64,000 bases of DNA from contig NZ_LMDN01000002.1 in the NCBI RefSeq assembly GCF_001425085.1, positions 707,796-771,795 of the forward strand, read 5' to 3'. This document shows positions 1 through 6,460 of this stretch, piece by piece. The position numbers and the translations under genes are program-made. Below the pieces are notes generated by a model. The model saw nothing but the letters and a program-made list of their open reading frames with translations. It searched no databases and had not been told where the DNA came from. The stretch's first letter is position 1. Each line of letters begins with the position of its first letter. The stretch is from Leifsonia sp. Root4 (GTDB lineage Bacteria > Actinomycetota > Actinomycetes > Actinomycetales > Microbacteriaceae).

Positions 1-1
1 G

Positions 2-1780
2 AAGAACGCGCCGAAGAAAACCGCACACCAGCGACCACCGAAGAACGACGAGCTCACTGAGAGCGGCATGACGCACCGTCAGGTGTTGCAGGCCCTCAGT
101 GGCCTCCTCCTCGGCATGTTCGTCTCGATGCTCGCCTCGACCGTCGTCAGCACCTCCCTGCCGCTGATCATCGGCGACCTCAAGGGTGACCAGTCCGCAT
201 TCACATGGGTCATCACCGCCACCCTCCTGGCCACCACCGTCAGCACCCCGCTCTGGGGAAAGCTCGCCGACCTGTTCAACCGCAAGCTGCTGCTGCAGCT
301 CGCCCTAGTGATCTTCGTGCTCTCCTCGGCCATCGCCGGCTTCTCGCAGGACGCCTCGATGCTCATCACGATGCGCGTCTTCCAGGGCCTCGGCGCCGGT
401 GGACTTGCCGCACTCAGCCAGATCGTCATGGCCGACATCATCAGCCCGCGTGAGCGCGGCAAGTATGCCGGACTCTTCGGCGCCGTGATGGCGATCGGCA
501 CCATCGGCGGCCCGCTGCTCGGCGGCGTGATCACCGACACGCTCGGCTGGCGCTGGAACTTCTTCGTCGCCCTGCCGATCGCGATCGTTGCGATCATCCT
601 GCTGCAGCGCACGCTGCACCTGCCGAAGTTGCCCAAGCGCAAGGTCTCCATCGACTACCTCGGCATCGTCCTGATCTCGAGCGGTGTCTCGCTGTTGCTC
701 ATCTGGGTGAGCATGGGCGGAAGCCAGTTCGAGTGGGCATCCAGCACCAGCTTCGTCATGGTCGGCGGCGCGGTTCTGCTGCTCGTTCTGGCCGTCGTCG
801 CCGAGCTCAAGGCGAAGGAGCCGATCATCCCGATGGGCCTCTTCAAGAGCCGCACCTTCACGCTCTCGGTCGTCGCCAGCATCTCGGTCGGCGTTGCCAT
901 GTTCGGCACCTCGGTGTTCCTCAGCCAGTACATGCAGCTCGCCCGTGGCGCCACTCCCACCGAGTCCGGCCTGCTCACCATCCCGATGATGGGCGGTCTG
1001 CTGATCTCCTCGACGATCGTCGGAGCCCTGATCAGCCGGCACGGCAAGTGGAAGGCCTTCATGGTCAGCGGCAGCGTGCTGATGATCATCGGCACCACGC
1101 TGCTCAGCTTCTTGCACTACGACACCAACTTCTGGTTCGTCGGAGCCTCGATGTTCCTCCTGGGTGCCGGTGTCGGCATGGTGATGCAGAACCTCGTGCT
1201 CGTCGTGCAGAACGAGACCGCGGTCAAGAACATGGGCGTCGCCACCAGCGCCGTCACCTTCTTCCGCAGCCTCGGCGGCACGATCGGCGTCTCGGTGATG
1301 GGCTCTATCCTCGGCAGTGTCGTGGCCAGCAACATCAAGGAGGGCGTGCTCACCCTCGCCCCCGAGCAGCAGGCGATCGCCATGGAGACCCTCGGCGCCG
1401 GAACGATCCCGAAGATCAGCACCCTGCCCGACTTCCTCAAGGTGATCGTCGAGAGCGCATACGGCAGCGGCGTCGGCAACGTGTTCCTGGTTGCCGTGCC
1501 TCTCGCGGTCATCACGCTCATCGCCGTGGCGTTCCTGCCGAACGCGAAGCTCGGGACACTGACAGCGATCCAGCGGGCCAAGACCGAGGGGCCGTCGGAT
1601 GACGCTCCGGGAACGCTCCAGCGCGAGCTCGAGGACGCCGAGGACGCACTGATCGACGCAAGCTCCGCCACCGCGGGCCTTGCCGCTGTCGGACTGGCCC
1701 ATCCCACCGACAACGAGGCCGAGCTCGTCGACGCCGCCTCGGCCGGTGCCGGTTCGGGCCAGAGCGACTCCGCCAAGTAG
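2..1780 (+). CDS. MFS multidrug exporter, DHA2 (EmrB/QacA) type, 5' end probably outside the window
   Basis: Proton-driven efflux pump of the 14-helix DHA2 family in the cytoplasmic membrane. The N-terminal core has the helix-1 segment LPLIIGDL, the motif-A-like loop GKLADLFNRK and the helix-5 antiporter motif GPLLGGVITD. Further helices run to about residue 490 and are followed by an acidic, Ala-rich cytoplasmic tail of about 75 residues. An ATG lies at 68, but the frame stays open to base 2 (ending in ELTESG before that Met) and no convincing ribosome site precedes 68, so the true start may lie upstream. A MarR regulator gene follows 24 bases later, the usual pairing for a drug-inducible exporter. 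Family is clear; the substrate cannot be told. Confidence 0.9.
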   Translation, partial: KNAPKKTAHQRPPKNDELTESGMTHRQVLQALSGLLLGMFVSMLASTVVSTSLPLIIGDLKGDQSAFTWVITATLLATTVSTPLWGKLADLFNRKLLLQLALVIFVLSSAIAGFSQDASMLITMRVFQGLGAGGLAALSQIVMADIISPRERGKYAGLFGAVMAIGTIGGPLLGGVITDTLGWRWNFFVALPIAIVAIILLQRTLHLPKLPKRKVSIDYLGIVLISSGVSLLLIWVSMGGSQFEWASSTSFVMVGGAVLLLVLAVVAELKAKEPIIPMGLFKSRTFTLSVVASISVGVAMFGTSVFLSQYMQLARGATPTESGLLTIPMMGGLLISSTIVGALISRHGKWKAFMVSGSVLMIIGTTLLSFLHYDTNFWFVGASMFLLGAGVGMVMQNLVLVVQNETAVKNMGVATSAVTFFRSLGGTIGVSVMGSILGSVVASNIKEGVLTLAPEQQAIAMETLGAGTIPKISTLPDFLKVIVESAYGSGVGNVFLVAVPLAVITLIAVAFLPNAKLGTLTAIQRAKTEGPSDDAPGTLQRELEDAEDALIDASSATAGLAAVGLAHPTDNEAELVDAASAGAGSGQSDSAK

Positions 1781-1791
1781 GACCGGCCACA

Positions 1792-1797
1792 TAAGAT
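1792..1797 (+). promoter_or_regulatory. -10 box for a leaderless MarR gene
   Basis: TAAGAT followed by a 7-base gap and ATG at 1805. No good -35 is seen. The spacing puts transcription start at or next to the start codon. Confidence 0.45.
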
Positions 1798-1804
1798 GCT
1801 GAGC

Positions 1805-2248
1805 ATGAGCCCCGACCAGACGCCATCGACCGACGAATCCATCGCCGAGGTGGAAGCGCAGCTCGGCGTGCTCTTCGGCCGCGTGCGGACGCTCTGGAAG
1901 GAGGGTGCGCATCGCGTGCACCCCGATCTCCAGCCCGTCGGCTACAAGCTGTTGGCGACGTTGGTGCGGTCGGGCTCATGCAGCGCCGGTGCCCTCGCCG
2001 AGCTCCTCGCGACCGACAAGAGCGTCATCAGCCGTCAGGTGAGGCTGATGGAGGAGCTCGGCCTCGTCGTGAGCGCGCCGGATCCGAGCGACGGGCGGGC
2101 GCGCATCCTCACGGCGACGCCGGAGGCCGTGGTGAAGATCGACGCCATCCGCGACACGAACCAAGCCGAGCTGCGCGCCCGGCTGAGCGACTGGTCGGAT
2201 GACGACCTCACCCGTTTCGCCACACTGCTGGCTCGCCTGGCCCAGTAA
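1805..2248 (+). CDS. MarR-family transcriptional regulator
   Basis: Winged-helix repressor of about 147 residues, normal for MarR proteins, predicted to bind DNA as a dimer and respond to small phenolic or drug-like ligands. The core reads SCSAGALAELLATDKSVISRQ (recognition helix region), then LMEELGLVV and DPSDGRARIL, which is the beta-wing with the conserved D-x-R pattern. Two in-frame ATGs exist (1796, 1805). The one at 1805 is preferred because a TAAGAT -10 box lies 7 bases before it, suggesting a leaderless transcript. It follows the MFS exporter and probably controls it; the exporter's own promoter is outside the window, so this cannot be checked here. Confidence 0.88.
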   Translation: MSPDQTPSTDESIAEVEAQLGVLFGRVRTLWKEGAHRVHPDLQPVGYKLLATLVRSGSCSAGALAELLATDKSVISRQVRLMEELGLVVSAPDPSDGRARILTATPEAVVKIDAIRDTNQAELRARLSDWSDDDLTRFATLLARLAQ

Positions 2249-2271
2249 GCCGCCGCCGCGCTGGCCCGCCG

Positions 2272-2440
2272 CGCTGGTTGAGCCTGTCGAAACCAAACCC
2301 TCGCTGGTTGAGCCTGTCGAAACCAACCCTCGCTGGTTGAGCTTGTCGAAACCAACCCTCGATGGTTGAGCTTGTCGAAACCAACCCTCGCTGGTTGAGC
2401 TTGTCGAAACCAACCCTCGCTGGTTGAGCTTGTCGAAACC
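2272..2440 (+). repeat. Six tandem copies of the 23-bp TTGAGCCTGTCGAAA repeat
   Basis: Units begin at 2272, 2302, 2331, 2360, 2389 and 2418. Each has the core CTGGTTGAGCYTGTCGAAAC followed by AACCCT spacers of 6-7 bases, so the period is 29-30 bp. The first two units carry GCC and the last four GCT. The same core recurs at 7990-8144, 43486-43560, 44457-44595 and 63872-63911, which makes it a dispersed family that has expanded in tandem here. Confidence 0.9.
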
Positions 2441-2448
2441 TCGTAGAT

Positions 2449-2485
2449 ACCGCCCCCTTCCACTCAGGAAGGGGGCGGTTTTCTT
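2449..2485 (+). terminator. Rho-independent terminator after the MarR gene
   Basis: Twelve-base-pair stem CCGCCCCCTTCC / GGAAGGGGGCGG (2450-2461 with 2467-2478), loop ACTCA, then TTTTCTT. It ends the MFS-MarR unit. The convergent minus-strand gene ends 27 bases further on, so it may serve both directions. Confidence 0.85.
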
Positions 2486-2511
2486 GGAGCTGGGCGCTCA
2501 GTGCGCCGCGA

Positions 2512-3549
2512 TCAGCTCTCGTTGCGACCGAACACGGCTGCGCCGACGATGAGCGCGATGGCAGCCAAGCCGCCGATCAGCAGCACGTCGCTGGAGATGT
2601 TGACACTCACCACGGGTTCGGATGCCGCGGCCGGCGCCTCGGCGACGGGGTCTGCGATCGCGCCGGTGTCGCCGGTGCCGGAGCCGGCGTCGTCTCGCGA
2701 CCAGCCGGCCGCCGAGGCGATGTCGGGTGGGAGCGCTGCGGGATCCGGGTCCGCGGGCGGGGCGGGAACCAGTGGCGGGGTCTCCGGCCGCACCGCGGCG
2801 AGTACGACGTCGCTCGGCGCACTCAGGCAGTGCGACGGCTGCTCTCCGGCGCGCGTCACGATCGCGCGCGCCCGCACGACGAGGCCGAGGTCGGCGGCGG
2901 GCACCAGGTACTCCGCGCCCTGCGGAGTCGGCGGCTCGGCGTCTGGCGTCGGGGCGGTCGTGGGCGTCGGCGTGGGGAGAGGTGTCGGGGTCGGACGCTG
3001 CGTCGGGGCCACGCTCGGGGCCGGGTTCGGGCCCGCGGTCGCCGTCGGGACCGGACTCGGGACGGGAGCCGGCGTGGGCGTAGCAGTCGGGACCGCGGTC
3101 GGCGTCGGCGTCGGCACGGGCGTTGCCGTTGCGGTCGGCACCGGGCTCGGGGTCGGGCGAACGAGCGGCGCCGGCTCGCTGAACCACTCAAACACCACCG
3201 AGTCGATCGCAGAAGACTCGAACTCCGCAGGCTCGATCTCCGCGGGCTCGATCGCTGTGGCGGCGCCCTCCGAGGCCGGCGGCTCGTCGCCCGATACATC
3301 GGGCAGGGCCGCTGTCACCGCGCCATCCGCCGTCGCCGTGAGCGTGGCCGTCAGGGTTGAGCCCACGCGCGCTTCGCCGCGCACCGAGACCTCGACGCCG
3401 GGGCATCCGCCGGCTGGCTCGTCGTGGCTTGCGGCGGTGTCGGATGCCGCAGCCGCAGTCAACGGCAGAGCGAGCGCGGCGGCCGATGCGGCGCAGAATG
3501 CGGCCGCGGCGAGCGCCCGGAGCACCCGGCTTCGGCGCGTCTGCTGCAC
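2512..3549 (-). CDS. Secreted, C-terminally membrane-anchored Thr/Pro-rich protein with a split Ig-like domain
   Basis: Predicted 345-residue surface protein of unknown function. The signal peptide starts MQQTRRSRVLRALAAAAF and ends in an Ala-rich stretch near residue 36. A GEARVGSTLTATLTA segment follows, then FEWF, about 80 residues of Pro/Thr/Val/Ala low-complexity sequence, and GAEYLVPAADLGLVVRARAI. These flanks match the first and second halves of the bacterial Ig-like repeat seen intact in the protein at 8871-9740. A C-terminal helix (VLLIGGLAAIALIVGAAVFG) ends in RNES, so the protein is probably anchored with its bulk outside. GTG at 3549 is chosen because GGGGGG lies 7 bases before it and the signal peptide then starts correctly. 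The open frame to 3702 lacks a ribosome site. Confidence 0.7.
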   Translation of the reverse strand: MQQTRRSRVLRALAAAAFCAASAAALALPLTAAAASDTAASHDEPAGGCPGVEVSVRGEARVGSTLTATLTATADGAVTAALPDVSGDEPPASEGAATAIEPAEIEPAEFESSAIDSVVFEWFSEPAPLVRPTPSPVPTATATPVPTPTPTAVPTATPTPAPVPSPVPTATAGPNPAPSVAPTQRPTPTPLPTPTPTTAPTPDAEPPTPQGAEYLVPAADLGLVVRARAIVTRAGEQPSHCLSAPSDVVLAAVRPETPPLVPAPPADPDPAALPPDIASAAGWSRDDAGSGTGDTGAIADPVAEAPAAASEPVVSVNISSDVLLIGGLAAIALIVGAAVFGRNES

Positions 3550-3699
3550 GACAATCCCCCCGCTGGCGTGGGACGGCGCGATGGCCGACCAGCCGCGTTC
3601 GCAGCAGTACGTTCCCGCGTCAAGGCTAGTGGACAGGTGACGGCCAGTTGCCGCGCGACACCCTCCCCCGCTCCAGGCACACCCGCGCCCCGGCCCCGG

Positions 3700-3762
3700 C
3701 ATCGACTACTCAAAGAACGCGCCAAAACCCGGACCGTTGGCGCATTCTTTGAGTAGTCGATG
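3700..3762. repeat. Long near-perfect inverted repeat (26-bp arms, 11-base loop)
   Basis: Left arm 3700-3725 (CATCGACTACTCAAAGAACG...) pairs with right arm 3737-3762 (...TTCTTTGAGTAGTCGATG) with one mismatch. There is no T-run on either side, so this is not a standard terminator. It resembles a mobile palindromic element. Confidence 0.85.
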
Positions 3763-3780
3763 GGGCTGCGCGGACCCCCG

Positions 3781-3858
3781 CTGGTCGAGTAGGCCCCCTA
3801 GGGCCGTATCGAGACCGAGGTCCGTGCGAATACCGGAGCCCGTGAGGCCTCGATACGC
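3781..3858. repeat. GGTCGAGTAG / CGTATCGAGACC dispersed element
   Basis: Begins CTGGTCGAGTAGGCCCCCTA, continues to GGGCCGTATCGAGACC, and its inverted partner GGCCTCGATACG lies at 3846-3857. TCGAGTAG/CGTATCGAGACC elements of this kind are common intergenic repeats in Micrococcales. Only this copy was noticed in the window. Confidence 0.55.
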
Positions 3859-3911
3859 TCCTTCGTCGCTATTCGCCCATCAAACCGGGTGGCGGTTTCT
3901 GAGTCTGCCGA

Positions 3912-3950
3912 GGTTCTGGCTGCCGTCTTTCGCGACGCTGCGCGTCGCGC
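3912..3950. repeat. Hairpin repeat family, copy A (CGCGACG-CTGCG-CGTCGCG)
   Basis: GGTTCTGGCTGCCGTCTTTC is followed by a perfect 7-bp stem CGCGACG / CGTCGCG around a CTGCG loop. Copies B (8064-8100) and C (63830-63869) keep flank and loop but change the arms in a matched way. Confidence 0.75.
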
Positions 3951-5525
3951 TCAGCCGATCGGGATCGTCACCGTGAAGACCGTGTCGCCGGGCTCACTCC
4001 GCACCGTGACGGTTCCGCCGTGCGCCTCGACCACGGCGCGCACGGTCGCGAGACCGAGCCCCGTGCTCGGCACGGCTGCACCACCGTCGCCGCCGTCGGC
4101 GCGGAAGCGCGAGCTGTCGCCGCGCACGAAGCGCTCGAACAGCGTGCCCTGCACGAGCGGATCGACGCCTGGGCCGTCGTCGCGCACGGTGAGCACGGCA
4201 TCCGTGCCCGCCCTGTGCAGGCCCATCTCGACGTTCGTTCCGGGCGGCGTGTGCACGCGGGCGTTGGCGAGCAGGTTGACGACGACCATCTGCAGGCGGC
4301 TCGCATCGCCGTGCACCACGATCGGCTCCTCTTCGAGTGCGGCGCTCCACTCGTGATCCGGCCCGGTGACCTGGGCGTCGCCGAGAGCATCTACGGCGAG
4401 CGCCGTCAGGTCGACGGGCAGGGATTCCAGTGCGCGCCCCTCGTCGAGGCGCGCCAGCAGCAGCAGGTCTTCGACGAGCGCGCTCATCCGCTTCGACTCG
4501 GCCTCGATCCGTGCGAGGGCGTGTGCGGCATCCGGGGGCAGTGCCTCCCCGCTCCGACGCGTCAGCTCGGCGTAGCCGCGGATCGCGGCGAGCGGGGTGC
4601 GCAGCTCGTGGCTGGCGTCGGCGACGAAGTGCCGCACCTTGCGCTCGCTCGCCTCGCGGGCGGTGAGGGCGGATGCGACGTGCCCCAGCATCCGGTTGAA
4701 TGCGGCGCCGAGCTGCCCCACCTCTGTGCGCTCGTCGGTGTCGGCATCCGGCACGCGTTCGGCTAGTGCGACCTCGCCGCGATCCAGCGGCAGCTCGGAG
4801 ACCCGCCTGGCCAGGTGCGTGACCCGCTCGAGCGGCGCCAGCGAGGCGTCGATGAGACGGGTGCCGGCGATCACGGCGATCGCGATGCCGAAGAGCGCCA
4901 CGATCGCGATGATCAGCCCGAGCTGCGCCGAGGTGCCCTCGACGCTCGAGAGCGGAAGCGCCACGATGAAGCTGAGCCCAGGGCCCTGCTCGCTGACGAT
5001 GGCGCGATAGTTGCCGAGTCCCGGCATGTCGACGCTGTACGGGTTGCCGTCGGTGGGAACGGTCAGCAGCGCCTCGCGCTGTTCCGCCGTCACGCCCAGC
5101 ACGCCGCCGGCCTCCGAGATGCGCCCGGCCGACTCGATCGTGTCGCCGAGGATGACGGCCCCGATGGTTCCGACCGGTTGGCCGGGCACCTGCAAGGCGA
5201 GGCCGGCCTCGCCGCTCCCGTCGGGCGGAGTGCTGCCCGGTGGCAGGCCGGAGCCGATGCCGATGCGGCCGCGGTCGGCCGCGGAGTGCAGCTGCACATC
5301 GAGGCGTTCGACGAGCGAACCGTGCAGGGCGGCGACGCTCACGAGCCCGATGATGGTCGTGACGAGCACGAACAGGGCGATGATGCCGAGGAGCAGCCGG
5401 CGCCGCAGCGTGAGCGGGGCACGCAGCGCCCCGCTCACGGAGCCGGCGTCGGGCGGGGAGTCGGCGTCGGGCGGGGAGTCGGCGTCGGACGCGGCGCCCG
5501 ATGCCGTCACGGGTTCCTGCGTCAT
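3951..5525 (-). CDS. Sensor histidine kinase (TrcS/MprB-like)
   Basis: Membrane sensor that autophosphorylates and passes phosphate to the response regulator encoded just upstream. Order: acidic tail with a tandem SPPDAD repeat (about residues 17-28); first membrane helix (GIIALFVLVTTIIGLVSVAA, 47-66); extracellular domain; second helix near 230-250; HAMP; HisKA with ASHELRTPLAAIRGYAEL, phospho-acceptor His near residue 305; HATPase with VVNLLANARVHTPPG (N box), RDDGPGVD (G1) and STGLGLA (G2). The 524-residue length is normal. ATG at 5525 overlaps the regulator stop by four bases (ATGA), so the pair is cotranscribed and translationally coupled. The ligand is unknown. The divergent ABC transporter genes are probably the output. 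Confidence 0.93.
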   Translation of the reverse strand: MTQEPVTASGAASDADSPPDADSPPDAGSVSGALRAPLTLRRRLLLGIIALFVLVTTIIGLVSVAALHGSLVERLDVQLHSAADRGRIGIGSGLPPGSTPPDGSGEAGLALQVPGQPVGTIGAVILGDTIESAGRISEAGGVLGVTAEQREALLTVPTDGNPYSVDMPGLGNYRAIVSEQGPGLSFIVALPLSSVEGTSAQLGLIIAIVALFGIAIAVIAGTRLIDASLAPLERVTHLARRVSELPLDRGEVALAERVPDADTDERTEVGQLGAAFNRMLGHVASALTAREASERKVRHFVADASHELRTPLAAIRGYAELTRRSGEALPPDAAHALARIEAESKRMSALVEDLLLLARLDEGRALESLPVDLTALAVDALGDAQVTGPDHEWSAALEEEPIVVHGDASRLQMVVVNLLANARVHTPPGTNVEMGLHRAGTDAVLTVRDDGPGVDPLVQGTLFERFVRGDSSRFRADGGDGGAAVPSTGLGLATVRAVVEAHGGTVTVRSEPGDTVFTVTIPIG

Positions 5526-6280
5526 CCGGCGGCCTTGATCATGTAGCCGGCACCGCGCACGGTGTGGATCATCGGCTCGCGGCCGGCGTCGATCTTCTTG
5601 CGCAGATAGGAGATGTAGATCTCGACGACGCTGGCCTTGCCCTCGTACTCGTAGCTCCACACCCGGTCGAGGATCTGGGCCTTGCTCAGCACCCGGCGCG
5701 GGTTGCGCATGAGGAAGCGCAGCAGTTCGAATTCGGTGGCGGTCAGCTCGATCGGCTCGCCGGCGCGGCTCACCTCGTAGCTGTCCTCGTTGAGCACGAG
5801 GTCGCCGACGCGGATCACCGGGTCATTGGCCTGGCCGATGGCCAGCGAGGAGCGGCGGATGAGCGCGCGCAGCCGGGCGATCACCTCTTCGAGGCTGAAC
5901 GGCTTGGTCACGTAGTCGTCGCCGCCGGCGGTGAGGCCGGCGATGCGGTCATCGAGGGAGTCCTTGGCGGTGAGGAAGAGCACGGGCACCTCGCTGCCGT
6001 CTGCGCGCACGCGCTTGAGTACTTCGAGCCCGTCGATGTCGGGCAGCATGATGTCGAGCACGATCGCATCGGGGCGGAACTCGCGCGCGGCGACGACGGC
6101 GCCGTGCCCGTCACCGGCGGTGCGCACCTCCCAGCCCTCGTAGCGCAACGACATCTTGAGCAGATCGGTGAGCGAACGCTCATCGTCGACGACGAGCACA
6201 CGCACGGGGTTTCCGTCGATGCGCACGAGCGGCGCGGTGGCTGCGCTGGTGGCGGGGGCGTCGAAGTTTGAGCTGTTCAC
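5522..6280 (-). CDS. OmpR-family response regulator (TrcR-like)
   Basis: Two-domain regulator of 252 residues. The receiver domain (about 25-140) has the acidic pair VDDE (32-34), phospho-acceptor Asp76 in VLDIMLPDIDG, a conserved Thr in LFLTAKD and Lys in TKPFS. The winged-helix DNA-binding domain (about 155-250) has the OmpR-type segments LTATEFELLRFLMRNPRRVLS and YISYLRKKI...HTVRGAGYMIK. The GTG start at 6280 is supported by a CATACT -10 box exactly 6 bases upstream, so the mRNA is probably leaderless. Two TCATAG sites lie 10 bases above that box in a direct repeat, suggesting autoregulation. The kinase gene follows with a 4-base overlap. Confidence 0.94.
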   Translation of the reverse strand: MNSSNFDAPATSAATAPLVRIDGNPVRVLVVDDERSLTDLLKMSLRYEGWEVRTAGDGHGAVVAAREFRPDAIVLDIMLPDIDGLEVLKRVRADGSEVPVLFLTAKDSLDDRIAGLTAGGDDYVTKPFSLEEVIARLRALIRRSSLAIGQANDPVIRVGDLVLNEDSYEVSRAGEPIELTATEFELLRFLMRNPRRVLSKAQILDRVWSYEYEGKASVVEIYISYLRKKIDAGREPMIHTVRGAGYMIKAAG

Positions 6281-6286
6281 CGTTCG

Positions 6287-6292
6287 AGTATG
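6287..6292 (-). promoter_or_regulatory. -10 box for the leaderless response regulator
   Basis: CATACT read on the minus strand, 6 bases before the GTG start. The adjacent TCATAG direct repeats (6303-6319) sit 10 bases upstream, where an OmpR-type activator would overlap the -35 position. Confidence 0.6.
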
Positions 6293-6302
6293 CGATGTCT
6301 GG

Positions 6303-6402
6303 CTATGAGCCGTCTATGAATCAGATCGATGGATGCCGCACGCCCCGTCATAGTGCTCTCCCAGCCTGGTCATAGCCCGGCGATAGTCGCCGCTCCTAGC
6401 GT
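6303..6402. promoter_or_regulatory. Divergent promoter with an 11-bp-phased TCATAG direct-repeat array
   Basis: Minus-strand TCATAG sites occupy 6314-6319 and 6303-6308, 11 bp apart. Plus-strand sites TCATAG, TCCCAG, TCATAG and CGATAG start at 6348, 6359, 6370 and 6381, each 11 bp from the next. The last plus site ends 10 bases before a TAGCGT -10 box (6397-6402). The last minus site ends 10 bases before the CATACT -10 box of the regulator. Direct repeats at one helical turn are the usual binding mode of OmpR-family regulators. Confidence 0.7.
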
Positions 6403-6460
6403 CGAGCCAGCCCACCGAGCGACAGCGTCGATGGCAGACATCCCGACTCAAGGAGCCTCC

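Larger units (their letters stand above)
3550..3950. other. 400-bp gene-free stretch filled with palindromic repeats
   Basis: No credible gene. The stretch holds the promoter side of the secreted-protein gene, a 26-bp-arm hairpin (3700-3762), a GGTCGAGTAG/CGTATCGAGACC element (3781-3858) and one copy of the TTTCGNGACGCTGCG hairpin repeat (3912-3950) that abuts the histidine-kinase stop codon. Confidence 0.7.

Noticed and set aside
305-1921. 538-residue minus-strand ORF opposite the MFS gene
   Set aside because: Composition is Glu/Asp/Arg/Gly-rich without any family motif. It is the antisense shadow of a high-GC gene that has strong MFS motifs.
2272-2440. CRISPR-like array
   Set aside because: The regular 29-30 bp period looks CRISPR-like, but the gaps between 23-bp units are only 6-7 bases and are themselves repeated (AACCCT), and there are no cas genes.
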